A stretch of 64,000 bases of DNA. Origin: Melastoma dodecandrum (Eukaryota > Streptophyta > Magnoliopsida > Myrtales > Melastomataceae). Made by a program: the position numbers and the translations under genes. The notes under the pieces are model-generated. The model had not been told where the DNA came from. It searched no databases and saw nothing but the letters and a program-made list of their open reading frames with translations. The stretch is taken from positions 1,525,501 through 1,589,500 of the forward strand of contig JARUPY010000539.1 of assembly GCA_029817715.1 (NCBI GenBank). Reading direction: 5' to 3'. Each line of letters begins with the position of its first letter. Position 1 is the first letter of the stretch. This document shows, in pieces, positions 22,134 to 34,798 of this stretch.

Positions 22134-22821
22134 CACAAAGCCTAAGAAGAAAACTTAAATGGGAAAAGATAAAAACGAAATCTGCAAAACAAGAAATTAA
22201 AAGTTAGTTTACATAATAAACAGAATGATATACATGTGCAAGTATTCAGAAAATAAATCAGAATAAGATCATGATATATTTTCCATGAATAGTGCACCAC
22301 AGAAGGTATCGCAGAAGGTTCTGCTTGATAACCTTCTACAGGTGGAAACAATCGTTGATTTGTTTCCAAATGACTTGAAATCAATTCCATCCTGATAAAG
22401 ATACATAGGAGGACGCATCTAGACAGGTGGTAGTGATAGGTTTGCAAATAACGATCGTATAGTGGTCAATTAAGCTTACAGAAGCCTGTAGACCGTCTAG
22501 TAGAACCTTTCCATAAATAGAGATCTTATTTCCTTCTATAAGAAATATTATCTCCAATATGATTATTTGGAAACCAAATCGTGGTAATTTGATCAGATAA
22601 ATATCTTAATCAAATTAAACATATTTCGTAATTAAATAATTGAAAACTAATCATTTAATTACAAAAATAATTCTTACAAGAAGTCCTTAATAATAGAAGC
22701 TTCTGTAGAATAGAATGTTCAACCTTCTGTAGTACAGAGGGTCAGGCTCATCATCAAAGCCAAGAATGTTCGACCTTCTGTGGCACAGAGGTCTGGCTCA
22801 TCATCAAAACCTTTTCCAACA

Positions 22822-23757
<936 letters not shown>

Positions 23758-25618
23758 CAACAACCCGACATCGCCATTTACAGTTGGGATTCGATAAAAA
23801 AGAAATTCTGGTCTGAGGATCTTGTCAGTGTCACTTATTATGGAACCCGTTCAGTTAAAGCCAAACCCGTCATTAGTTACCGTTAATACCGTCTTCGGAC
23901 ATCATCGTATCTCCTCCGGGTGACCATGCCACGTCAGCTCCATGGGCCGGGTCGCGAGTCCTATACGGCCCATAGAGGTGCTATCTCTTGTGGAATTATT
24001 ACGTCACGATGAGACATGTCCAACGTATCTTGCCCTTGAGAGAACTTAGGACGATGATATTGGTCCGAAGAAGATCCCTAGACACGAAACGAGATTTTTT
24101 CCCTAATATATAATATTATTTCAATAATTAGATCTCACGGGTGATGTTGATACTGTCTTGAACGCGGGCAATTATACAAAAACAGAAACACGAGTTAACA
24201 AGTAGGAATCTAGAGGTGGCTTGCACGCTTAAGTCAGGCAAGGAAGCAACAAATTAATGGAGGAATTGCCTGCCGGCTACCTATCGAGAAGGATTTTTAA
24301 AGTGCGATGTTATCTAAACAAACATTAATGAAATTCTACAAGAAGGAGAGATTACTCTAGGCTCTCAGATTGGATGCTTTGTGATGTCATGTGGCCAACA
24401 TGCCCCTGAAAGAGATCAACATTTGACAAATTTATGTTTCATATGATCGATCCTTAGCCTCTGCCCGCGAGAGATGGTTAAATAAATTCGTCGGACTCGA
24501 GTGAATTGGTGGGGGGGTGGTCTGTACCGGGACAAAAGGAGTTAAAGAATGCCAGAAACCGAAGCAACCATGACTTAGCACCAAAAATACACAATCCCCA
24601 TCAATTATTCTTCCTTAAACATGTCTATGTGACGACGACTGATTATTTGTCCTCCACCCCTTAATGATTTTATTTTATTACGATTAAGCCGGAAGCTGAG
24701 GTTTGTGATGGTTCTGTGACATGGAAGATTCTAAAGAATGATCCCCCTAAAAAACGACCATTATCATTTATTTTAAGACCTTTATGGGACTGATTTGTTC
24801 TTTCTCCACGGTTAGATGATGGTATTGATGGGTCTGGGGGGGTCGATGATGTCCTCACGCCAAGTGAAACCTTACGCCAATGCTATTATTAATTTTAGGC
24901 ACGCAATGCACCCCCGTGGATATTCACTAAGCATATATTTATTAATACACTCTCGTGATCACTCAATGATTTCGCCTTTTTTTTTATTTGATAAGCTTTT
25001 TTTACATTTTGCTCCCATAATTTCAGAAAATTCCGACAATGAAAAATGTCAGCGTCCCACTCCCACCAAAACAGTTTAGTTCAACTCACTTAAACTGAAA
25101 GTCATCGTACATCAATAAGGCAATTGATGAATCGTGCGAATTGATTAAACTCAAATGCTCATTTTTTAAAAAGATATTATGGTTTTTTACCCAAAGTCAT
25201 CAATTTTGGCACGGATCAACATGTCGAGTGATTTCCCCACAGGTCAACGAGATCTCACACACGTGCAATCGGCTTGATATTTGAGCCACTTTTGAATCCA
25301 TCCCTAACTAGTCTTTCACACATTTGAGATAAGAAAAGGATAAGAATTAATCGATGTCTATTATCATTGACAACCGAACCGCTCAAATCACATCTTAAAA
25401 CCCCCGATATTAATTTGTTCATTATCCGTTAAACCGCCAGTAAATAATTGTATGTATAATACTACTACTAAACATCCAAGTATATTTGGATTAATCCCAC
25501 ATATTATCATAGCAAGGAAAAGAATAAATGAAAAGGAGAAGAAGAAGAAGAAGAAGAAGATAAATCTAGCCACAGTTTTTGCCGAGTTTTGATATCTAGC
25601 GACATGCTTTTCGCAATC
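23758..25618. other. Intergenic, no gene seen
   Basis: About 1.9 kb between the peroxidase relic and the LBD gene. Both strands lack recognisable exons. The sequence is AT-rich with no repeat that I can define. An AAG-type microsatellite lies next to the LBD gene at 25529-25561. Confidence 0.5.
25529..25561 (+). repeat. (GAA)n microsatellite in LBD 3' flank
   Basis: A purine run dominated by GAA units starts about 60 bases beyond the LBD stop codon, so it probably lies in the 3' untranslated region. Confidence 0.85.
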
Positions 25619-26784
25619 TCACCCAAAGTAAGACGCGTTTTCGCTGGTAATGGTGCTATAGTCGGTTGCGGCGGAGCTTCCTGGTTGATTGAACACGGAT
25701 GATGATGAAGACGAGTTTGGAAGCGGAGGCGGCTCTTGCGACGGCTGCTGAGGAGGTGGCTGGGGTTGAGGAAGGGCGGGGGGAGGCACCGCGACCGAAA
25801 CTGCTCCGGAGGAGAACAGAGCGAAGTGTTGTTGGGGGTGGGAAGGAGGAGGTATGCCGCCGCCGGCCGTGGTGGCTTCCCTGTAGTTGTATTTGAGGAT
25901 CTCACACCTCACCGCGTTCAACTCGGCTTGTAGGTTCTGGACTTGCTGTTGTAAGGCTGAAATCGCGCCCATGCAGCCGTAGACCGGATCTCTTAGCCTC
26001 ACATTAGCTTCGTAAACAAGACTGTTCGCCGCATCGGCTCTTTGGTTCTCCGGCACCTCCTGATGGAGTGAAAAAAAAAAAACAAAGAAAAGCGAAGTCT
26101 CTTAATCAGAAGCATGCAATACTTTCCATAACCATCCACAAATTTCAACCCCTTGTGAATTCATTCGAGATCGAGGCGATTGGAAATAAAAATCAAGAGT
26201 AGGGTTTATGACGAATAGATCAATAGATTGCCTTTAGGGTTCTTTGTTTTTTTTTTCCCTAATTACCATCAGCATCTTGGAGACGTTGCTGGCGCCGAAG
26301 ACCTTGTGGACGCAGGCGAACTTCTGGGGCTCATGGGGGGAGAAGTAAGGGGAGAAAGGGCACTCCTGAGCGCACCGCCGCCGTAGGAGCTTGCAAGCGG
26401 CGCAGGGGGTGATGGTGTTTAGGGTTCCGGCAAGACCCAACATGTCGTGTCCCCTTGCCATGTAAGAAGGGGGAGCATCGCCAACAACACCACCTCCTTG
26501 ATCCCTTTTTATCTTCTTCCCTATCTCATTGAAATCAAATCTCTCCCTGCAAAAAGAACAAAACCACACAAGAAAACAATCAATACAGAATGGGGAAGCG
26601 AAGGCGTGTAGCCTACACAAGTGGAAACCTGGGGACGAGGTAAAAATCCGTTCCTTGAAATTATTACTTATCAAGGATTTGGGGAAGAAAGAAAGATCAA
26701 AGATGAGTAGAAAGAGGGGGGAAGGGTTTGCTTGTTTTGAGCTTTTTCTTTGTTTTTCTGTCAGTAGTACCTTTCTCTGGACAT
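25619..26784 (-). CDS. LBD15: LOB-domain transcription factor, LBD15-like, 244 aa
   Basis: Three exons, 26784-26771, 26546-26267 and 26059-25619, total 735 nt. Exon 1 is only 14 nt (MSRE plus part of an arginine codon). It was placed because it is the only upstream ATG that keeps the frame through GT-AG and gives MSRERERFDFNEIGKKIKR, the N-terminus I know from LBD15. The LOB domain has the C-X2-C-X6-C-X3-C zinc block (CAACKLLRRRCAQEC), the GAS block around KVFGASNVSKML and a leucine-zipper-like helix (ISALQQQVQNLQAELNAV). The C-terminal part is proline-, glutamine- and serine-rich and ends ENASYFG. In Arabidopsis LBD15 acts in vascular and shoot-meristem development. This gene looks intact. 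Confidence 0.93.
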
Positions 26785-29700
26785 TCAGGCATGCTCTTCT
26801 CTCCGGACAACTCCCCCCTCCCTCCCACCAGAGCTCCTTTTTCTTTCCTGGAGTTCTTCTAACGACAGGTTTGATTAAAAGAAAAGGGTGGAGTTCTTAA
26901 AAGGCAAGGAAGAAGGGAAGGAGGGAGTGGAGAAAAAGGGGGATGGGAATACAAACAAAAAGGTGATCCGGCTACGACTACTTAAAATGGAAGGGTATGG
27001 GATGGAGAGTAATAAAAGCCGAGATGGGAAATGGGTTTGGGGAAAGTTGAGGAAAGGTCTGATGGGGAGGGGATGTGGACACAGCCAGCTTTTTGTGTCA
27101 GCCGAGGATTGCCTGTCCCAGGGGTTTTAAGTCTTTGGTAAGAAGACAGCTAAGCCACAGCCAGGGAACTGGAACTGAAACTGAAACTCCTCCTGCTGTT
27201 TATGTTTTCTTGTATGGACAGAAACTCGGTGTGTGGCTTGGCTGGATGAGGAAAATATATAAGACGCGGAGGTAAAAAGAAATGGGGAGATGTGCGTAAA
27301 GTTAATTCAGATTTTTTTAGTTATACCAAACTAATAAACTATCCCAGCCTTTAACGAGTTACTCACGTGATTTCCTTAGTTAAGCTCAATAACATTAAGC
27401 AAACTTCCGTAACAAATTAATACAATAATAAATTTCATGAATTTCAGTGCAATTCTTGTATTTCGGGAAAAAAAATTCGAAAGAAAACGCCAACCTTATT
27501 TTAAATAAACACTTAATGACCTGTTCATATAGTAATAACAACGATGCGATTTCGATTGATCTTTCTTCACAGAACTATGGTTACAAAACCAAATAAAATT
27601 TCATATAATTTACAGGATGTCACGTTAGTCGATCGGGGCAAACACTTACTAAGACGGATCGGTTCTTCTTTTTTGCAGTAAGATTCTCTCATTATATATT
27701 GACGGGAAGTACCATTCGGATTAAATAACTGATCCAAAGACACTAACAAAAACAAAACAAAAGGACGAGGTTTTGTGTTCTCAATACCATCTTCTTCATC
27801 TCCCCCTTTGTAATGAAAATCGAGATTGTAAATGGGGAGGTGGGGAGTTAGTTTCTTGTCAATATCAGGGACCAAACCCTTTTTCATCGAAATGACCATA
27901 TCTAGGGGCATGTCCCGAAAACGGGCATTTACACTTGCCCCGCCTCTTCGAAACTGCAATCTGTTAGGCCTCCGGAACCTCCGGTGCAAGTGTAAATGCC
28001 CGTTTTCGGGACAAAGCAAAGCAATAAGCAATCGAGATCGGTCCACGTCAGTAAGGCTTCTAACCATGTCACGGTGCACTTAATCGTTGCAGACGAAAGG
28101 GGCGTGTAAACACTGCTACTTTGCGAGACGGATGCCCTACACTCCCTGTTCACGGATCAGCGACGCATCTGGAATGAGACCGGACACCTTTTGAGATGAG
28201 TGGTTCTTTGGCTTTTATAGTTAGTAATCTCATCAGCTTCATGAAGGGGTGGAAGGGACGACTGATTATGATATACATGGTGTGGGTGATGCCTTGGACA
28301 TCTCACCCCATATTAACACATTATATTTAATTATGTCGCAAATAATTAAAATATGGGGATTTCAATATTTGCATTAATTTTTTGTGGGTGGGAATGGATT
28401 TTTCAGTTTAATTATTATTTTTTAGATTACATTTTTTGAATTATTATTATTTTGGTGTTCTTGCTTAGATTGCAAGGGAATGAATGGATTCCCCCCCCCC
28501 CCTCCCCATCTTTTGTTTTTTTTTGTTTTTTAAATTTCTTGTTTGACCCGTATTTTGCGCCTAATTGGGCGCCCACGAGACTTAATAAATAAATTTACCA
28601 AAGGGAAAATCTTGTTGCCCGAATTTTACATTAAATGTGTCATGTGCCTTCAAGAAAGAAGACATCAAAATTTAACCCCCTCGACCGTGGAAAGTCAATA
28701 AAATCAAACTTTAATTGAATTATCAAGTGGTGTGTTCTGTTCCTGTAGATCCACGTAGATCATTTTAAACAAGAATGATTTCCCCTTTTTTAAACACGAA
28801 CGATTTCCCCTTTAATTCATCTAACGGACGCGTCATGAAGTACATATCAAGTCATAACCTTAATGGCCTAACTTATTAGGAGTCTTGTATTACATGATAT
28901 TATGACGGCCCTAAAAGGATTTACTAGAACGTAATTTAACATGTCCAGAAACCAATAACTTCCTAAAAGAAAAGTCTTGGATCCATGTCGACAAAAGAAA
29001 AAGAAAAAAGGTTTCATTTTCATTTCATTCTCTTTTGGTTTCATTGCCTCATTGTTTGGATTGTCAGATATGAAGAAGATGAGAGGCCGTACAGGACGTA
29101 CGAGACGGGGTTTGGAGCAAGGCAACGTAGTAAAAAAAGGGACATTTAATAATCTTATCTACACATAACACCTTCCTTAGAATTAGTGCGACTTGTTCTC
29201 ATTCGATCTCTCTTGTTAAATTTGGGGTCACGTTCTCATGTACCCGTGCAGGTCATTCGGTGCAGATGCCACGAGATTGTTCTTATCTTGCTTGTGAATT
29301 GTGATGTAGTTTATAACGAATGGAGAACATGAAATGGGCCTCCAGAGTTTAAGAAAATATATGGCCCCCCCATATTCCCTTCTCGTGTCGGTCGGACCCC
29401 ATCATCATCATCTCACCCAACCTCAAGTAATCGTGTATTTATTTCAAGTCAAGTGGATACTAACTTATAACAATAACCACATACTTAATATCTTGGAACT
29501 CGCCATTATTCTCGCTGTTGCTCGAACCAAACACGACCACAATTTTTTTTTTTTTGGTAAATGACCACAATTTTAATGACCCCGAGAGAATGTCCGAATC
29601 CAAAATGAAAGACTGTGACGCGAACAACCCCAACCCCAACTATAGTTTGAACAAAAAACACAGACTTGTCGCAACGCCGACCGGCACGGCCATGTTCTTC

Positions 29701-29912
29701 GCTCGGCACTAATCCAAACGACAAGCAACCAAACCAGAGTGCTACCGACCATCCGGTGGTTGTCCGAAGCATTTCCCACGCGGAGCACTGGACGGGTAGA
29801 ACACGATGCAAGACCGATGTTTGCGGCACTCAGGTTTTGACGACAAGATGGCACTCCTATGAAGCACGAGAACTCTCTCGGATCCAGTTCCAGTTACCGA
29901 TGCTCGTTGCGG
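26785..29912. other. Long intergenic region with one perfect inverted repeat
   Basis: Over 3 kb between the LBD promoter and the DUF688-like gene. No recognisable exon is present. A 170-codon frame at 27567-28079 on the minus strand shows no family motif, overlaps the inverted repeat and is probably chance. A 14-base run of C with one flanking T break lies near 28490-28503. The stretch from 28300 to 28480 is highly AT-rich. Confidence 0.5.
27911..28013. repeat. Perfect 28-bp inverted repeat with 47-bp loop
   Basis: The arm at 27911-27938 begins TGTCCCGAAAACGGGC, and the arm at 27986-28013 is its exact reverse complement. The loop is 47 bases and shows no further long pairing. I see no target duplication at the outer ends, so it is not an obvious MITE. 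A local inverted duplication by template switching, or a hairpin RNA, are both possible. Confidence 0.9.
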
Positions 29913-30470
29913 TTACTCGGGACCTGTGACAGGACCTCCTTTGTCCTGTCCAATGGCATCACCATGGTCGCTGTCCGACCTCGAGCATGGGAAGAGAACA
30001 TGCCTTCCTCTAAAAATTTTATTCTTCCGTGCGGGTGGCGGAGATGAAGCTGTGGACGACGACGACTTCGATGAAGAAGAGCACGTGGGCGACACGGCCG
30101 ACCTCTTTTGCCTTAGCTTCCGTAGCAGAAACCCATAGAACCTCGGACCTTTCGGCAATTTCACCTCGAAGCCCGTTTCCGAGAACTGGGATCCACGGAG
30201 ACCAAAGTAATATGGCGGGGGAGTGAGAAAAGGCTTGAGATTGTAGGCATGGGCTGCGGATTCAAACGAGCAAGGAGAGGGGGGCAGACACTTAGGCGTC
30301 CCGGGGCAAGTCTCCCAAGTGAAAGGAACCGCTCGCACTGCTCCGTCGTAGTAAAGTACCCGGGAGGAAGAATTCGCGGCGGACGACTCCTTGGACAGCA
30401 ACTTGGAGAAGAACCCGTCGTGTCGGTCGATCTGCAAGGAAGAACTCTCCGTTAATCTCGTGCCCTGCAT
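29913..30470 (-). CDS. DUF688-like protein of unknown function, single exon, 185 aa
   Basis: An uninterrupted 185-codon frame. Residues 49-60 read PFTWETCPGTPK, the hallmark of a plant family (DUF688 and relatives) whose members carry a variant of PF.WE..PG.PK. Other parts are basic and serine-rich: SSSSKSSSSTASSPPPARK, then a basic C-terminal third. There is no signal peptide and no membrane helix. Nuclear location is likely from the basic clusters, but the molecular role is not known. The start is the only ATG that keeps the conserved N-terminal serine-rich region, and a TATA-like tract lies about 65 bases upstream of it. Confidence 0.8.
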   Translation of the reverse strand: MQGTRLTESSSLQIDRHDGFFSKLLSKESSAANSSSRVLYYDGAVRAVPFTWETCPGTPKCLPPSPCSFESAAHAYNLKPFLTPPPYYFGLRGSQFSETGFEVKLPKGPRFYGFLLRKLRQKRSAVSPTCSSSSKSSSSTASSPPPARKNKIFRGRHVLFPCSRSDSDHGDAIGQDKGGPVTGPE

Positions 30471-30534
30471 TTCTTCCTTCTTTCCCTGGGTCTGGTGGTG
30501 GGCAGAAGGAAGAAAGGGATTGATTGTATTTAGC

Positions 30535-30547
30535 TATATATATATAG
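30535..30547 (-). promoter_or_regulatory. Probable TATA box of the DUF688-like gene
   Basis: An alternating TATATATATATA tract lies about 65-77 bases upstream of the start codon on the minus strand. The distance suits a core promoter with a short leader. Confidence 0.5.
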
Positions 30548-32666
30548 TACGACGGTCCAATGGAATAACATGTAATAAGCCTAAACTTAACCAAAACATG
30601 CTTTACTCGTCCTCGGACACGTCCAGGGATCGGATGATATGGTTCGGTGAATATGGGGGGTCCAACCCCCACAAAAAAAATGAAAAAGAAAATGTTCGTG
30701 CCAGATTAGGACCATGACAACATGTGATCGTCTGGAACAGTGTCGGTGGATGAATATCTTATTACGGGGTGGGTTCAACAATTTTGTAACAATAAAAAAG
30801 TAATGATTGGGATGGGAACGAACGAACGAACGTTCATGGAAGCGACGGCCCAAACGAGAACCTTACTAAAAATTATGTGTCGTGATAATAAATCTCGACT
30901 AAAAAGATATTTTGGAAGGGCCTCCCTCATCTCTATCTGTCTGTCTTGTAGTTAAGAAGTGGGATGAAGAATAAACGAGCCTAAGAGAAAAAATAAAATC
31001 AGAATAATTGGGTGTTTGTGTGTGTAGAGATTATATTAAATGCTGTAGTTGGGTGGGGGCTTCCCAACCACCGCCGACACAGCACTGATCTTCTTATCCA
31101 TGCGTGTCTGTTTGTAATTTGGGTCGCCCGCCACACGATCACTGAGTCGGGTGTTGCACTAATGTTATGTGTGTCCGGTCCACGCACGGGATGTAATAAT
31201 TTTGGCTCAAACAAATTTAATACACATTCCTTTTCCCTGCACACTTCTCGCGTTACTCATCAATTAATGCAAAATACCAAGGTAGCCCCAGGTACCCGCT
31301 ACTGCGGTCGGGATTACGTGCATTTTTCATTCAAATTTTTATTGTAAATATTTTTTAATTAAATTTCTTTAATATGACACCATGTGTAACTCATATTTAA
31401 ACGACATACGTCGTGTCTATTAATTCTAAATGTAAAAGTGTAACTCGTTTTCGTGATGAAATAAATGAAAGCCACCTTTAAAAAGAAAAAAACAAAGGAC
31501 GAGGTGAGATTTCGTGTCTTTGGAAGAGGCCCACGGCCCAATTGAATCCCCGCCGAGTCCTTGTATTGAGCTTGGGCCCCGCCGACGTATTCCGGCACAC
31601 CAGCACTTTCGTCGTCCTACGGGGGGTGAATGAGCTCCAAGAAAACCCATCCTCCCGCCGGAATTTGTCGCCGCGATTGCCGTTCAAAAAGGCGTTAAAA
31701 AAAGCAAACCCCGGCCCACTTCCCTCCTTTTCTTTTTCTCTTCACGAATAATGGTGAGGCCTAAAAAAGGGAAGGCTAAAAAGAAAGAAAGTCACCCCCA
31801 CCATCGCCAACCTCCCCCCCCTGCTTTATCCCATAAAAACTAAACCAAATTTCCCTGTTTTCCCATCCCATCCCATGATGTTAATTAAACATGTTGTCGT
31901 TGTTGCTGCTGCTGGTCTGCCGCGGTGGTGCTTTGGTCTGACTTTTACTTGATCGGGATCCATCATTTCGTTTCTGTTACCCCAGAATTACATGGGGGGT
32001 AGGGGGGACTGACTGAACTGAATGACCGGCGACCAACCCATCATCCTCCCTACCAACCCCTCCCATCAATCACTTCACCAATCGTCGGTGTTCATGATTC
32101 TTCTTTGCACCAGAGATTGTGAGTTACTGTTACCCTTTTACTTGCTCCGGTTAACCGTATAAGAGAAAGAGATCGAATCTGAAAGGCGAACCATGATCAT
32201 GATTCATCCCACCACCACTGTTAGTTTAAGGAAAAGTTGTCCGCTTTTTGTTTTTCACCCCACCCTCTCTCCATTCCTTTTTACTCCTATTAAATTAGAG
32301 CATGTGTGCTGCAGTGATGAATCAATCCTCCTTAACCACCCCCCCCCCCCATCTTCCACTTCCAGTTTGTTCCCACGATTCGTACGAGTTTCTTTGGAAC
32401 ACGCGATCCACAGTTTGAAAAGGACTTGGCAATCCGGAGCGGACCCACCTCTCAAATTATCCTCTTTTTCCCACAACACCATAATCATGGAGTACTCCCC
32501 CACCAACAGCGCAAAAGATCCAAAGAAAAGAAGTTCTTTTTCACCCACCCCCCCTTCCCACCAACTGGTATAAACTCGCTCGTTCTGTCACTCGGAGTTT
32601 CTTACCACAGAATACAGCTGACGACAAAGTTGTTCTTGTTTTTGTTGTTGTTGGTTTCCGGTGATC
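30548..32666. other. Intergenic, divergent promoter region
   Basis: About 2.1 kb between the divergently transcribed DUF688-like gene and the WEB gene. No exon was recognised. The last 500 bases before the WEB start contain pyrimidine-rich stretches and a run of 12 C near 32341, probably leader. Short frames at 32193-32573 are in this leader and have no known motif. Confidence 0.5.
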
Positions 32667-34263
32667 ATGGAAGGCAATGGAGGATGTAAGGAGTTGGATC
32701 CTTCGGGCCACATTGGCGGACTCTGTCCTCATAGTCCTTGTAGTGTCTGTGGTTATGGAAGAAGGGAGGGTGATGAGGTGATGCCCGGTCAAAACAAGGC
32801 CTACCCCAGGGCCGAGATCGATACTTCGCCCCCGTTCGGGTCAGTCAAGGAGGCAGTGGATCATTTCGAGGGAACCGGGCTTTGCCTCCCCTTTGGCCAC
32901 CGTAGAGGAATCGAACATGATCATGTGAGTGCATGAAACTGTTTTAGGGAGTCGTTTGATGGCTGTAGTGTACGGGATGTTGATCTTACTTTTTTTGCTG
33001 GGTGGTTAGGATTTCGGGGAAGTTGATCTGAAGACGGCAGAGGAACGGGCGTTGGAACTGGAGAAGAATCTGATCATGAAAGAGCTGGAGACCCTCGACG
33101 TGCTCGAGGAGTTGGGAGCGACCAAGAGGGTCGTCGAGGAACTGAAGTGGCAGCTCCAGAAGCAAGCCTTGAAATGCATGGTGGCAGGTCAGGATGGGAT
33201 TCGGTCTCAGGACCTGATCTTGATGGAGTTGAATCAGGCGAAGTTGAATCTCGGCAAGACGATTAGTGAGCTCGGGATGATCCAGACTTCGGTTGGGTCC
33301 CTCAGTAAGAGAATCAAGAGGGAAAAGGAGGTTCTCGAGAAGACTCGTCTAAGGCTGACATCAAAATCTGCAGGCAACCTGGGCCCAGTATCACCACTGA
33401 AGCTGACGCCGCAACCGGATTGCGAACCGACAGAAATGTACTATCAGTCTAAGTGTACCGACGCAATCATCACGGCTGAGATGAAGCTGGTCGCGGCAAG
33501 AAAGATGGAGGAGGCAGCAAGGGCTGCAGAGGCAGTTGCAATGGCCGAGATCAGGGCTTTGTCGAGAAACGAGGCCTCGTTCAATATTTACTTGCCGGAA
33601 CCCAAAAACACTGTGTCATTCCCCCAAGATCAGTCTCCGACCAGAATGCATCTTGGGAATGTCGAAGAAGCACTGATTAAAAACAACAAAGGAGGCAAGA
33701 GCAATGCGTCCAGATCAGAAATTCTCAAGAAGTTGGAGGATGCAACCGAGGAGGTCAAGCTGAGCCAACAGGCGCTTGAGGAGGCTTTGAGCAGGGTCGA
33801 AATAGCTAACAGGAAGCAGGTCGCAGCCGGCGAGGCTCTAAGGGGTTGGTTGCCGAAACACGCCAACAGGCACAGGAACCCGAATCTCCCCAACCCAATA
33901 TTCCCATCGGACCGCTGTCCTCCCCGGTCCCCTTCCGCCGACCTTGTCGTCAGGACGAACATCTCCGATAATGAGCCAATGCCTGTTCTAAGGACGACCG
34001 TCTCGATGCGCGACGTGCTTGGGAGGAAGCAGATCTTGCCGGAGGAGTACGCGATGAGGAGGCCGACGGAAGGCCGCCGAGTCGCGCTGAGCCAGATGCT
34101 GAACGAACTGAGGGAGGATCTGACGTTTCCACCAGAGAAGGCCGACAGGAGCCAGGATCACAGCAGGAAGAAGTTCGGATTCATACATATATCGTTCCCG
34201 ATGATGAAACAGAGCAAGAAGAACGTCCAGGCTTCCGAACTACGGAGAACCGGGCATCCGTGA
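32667..34263 (+). CDS. WEB-family (DUF827) coiled-coil protein, 503 aa
   Basis: Two exons, 32667-32924 and 33010-34263, join in phase 0. The first exon codes for a Cys/Gly-rich N-terminus and the SVKEAVDHFEGTGLCLPFG segment found near the start of WEB proteins. The second is mostly long heptad-rich helix: ALELEKNLIMKELETLDVLE, KRVVEELKWQLQKQALKCM, then KLVAARKMEEAARAAEAVA and ILKKLEDATEEVKLSQQAL. The tail contains MRDVLGRKQILPEEYAMRR. The family includes WEB1 and PMI2, which stabilise the speed of blue-light chloroplast movement through actin, although members similar in size to this one are mostly uncharacterised. No damage is visible. Confidence 0.87.
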
Positions 34264-34798
34264 ATCGGGACCGCATTGCAGTCTGCTTAGCATGTCACGC
34301 GCATTATTATTACATCCAGTTGGTCGATCAGATTCCCTCAGTTTGGTTTCCTCTCGTGCTTGCATGGTTTCTTTTGTGCGATTCTTGAAGGGTTTGATTT
34401 GAATTAGTGTCAACTCCATCCGCGGCGGTTGTATTTTGATCTCTAAGAAGCTGTTATCCAAATTAACCCGTTTGATCTTCATAAATTGTCGCATCCGATG
34501 ATTCTTCCAGAAAGAAAATAAAATGATCGAAAAAGCTCCCGCCAAAAAAAAAAAAGATGGAATCTTTTTGACGATTCATCTCTCACCCTGCTTTTCTGAT
34601 CAATCTGTATCAACGACCCGTGGCTGTTGATCGGAGTCGGCCTTTTGGGTTTTTCTTTTCCTGGGATGATTCCATGCCACCTTGGCCGGGAAACTGCAAG
34701 AGGGTTCGGCGCCGCTCAGCACTCCTGATGGAAGCGCTTTCAAGAATCGGTAACGGGTTTCGCCTCGTGGATTGTTTTGCTTCTTGTGGGTCTCTCCG
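34264..34798. other. Intergenic: WEB 3' flank and HMG-like gene leader
   Basis: No exon is supported. A frame at 34620-34889 overlaps the start of the next gene in another frame and shows no motif. A poly-A run near 34542 may be at the end of the WEB transcript. Confidence 0.45.

Larger units (their letters stand above)
9719..22821 (-). mobile_element. Complete Sirevirus-like Ty1/copia LTR retrotransposon, 13.1 kb
   Basis: The element is bounded by TG...CA and a GTCTT target duplication and lies in minus orientation. In its own direction the order is: 5' LTR (22821-20469), tRNA-iMet primer site, leader of about 0.7 kb, gag-pol (19720-15602), spacer of about 1 kb, a second large ORF (14609-12792), a 3' region with several G-rich purine tracts, and 3' LTR (12035-9719). 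Integrase precedes reverse transcriptase, which defines Ty1/copia. The 2.3-kb LTRs, the extra ORF after pol and the repeated AGGGGGAG-type tracts are features of Sireviruses. Both main ORFs are open, and the LTRs differ at about 15 positions by eye plus one repeat unit, so the insertion is recent and the element may still be competent. It has destroyed exon 1 of a peroxidase. Confidence 0.95.
20469..22821 (-). repeat. Right LTR (5' LTR in element sense), 2353 bp
   Basis: It carries the same TG...CA ends as the left LTR. By eye I count about 15 single-base differences and two length changes from the left copy, roughly 0.6-0.7 per cent. The U3 promoter region in element sense includes the TATA box at 22125-22133, followed downstream by the GC-rich block and the tandem array, which would fall in R/U5 and be transcribed. 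Confidence 0.96.

Noticed and set aside
9719..22821. Possibility that the element is a gypsy retrotransposon or an endogenous virus
   Set aside because: Integrase precedes reverse transcriptase, and the primer site is tRNA-iMet, so it is Ty1/copia. There is no viral envelope or movement gene.
27567..28079. 170-codon minus-strand frame in the LBD-DUF688 interval
   Set aside because: It overlaps the inverted repeat, has no recognisable motif and no supporting promoter or splice structure.
28485..28512. Poly-C runs here and near 32341, 38820, 58590 and 58771
   Set aside because: These are simple homopolymers, common in this genome segment. Their length may be affected by sequencing error.
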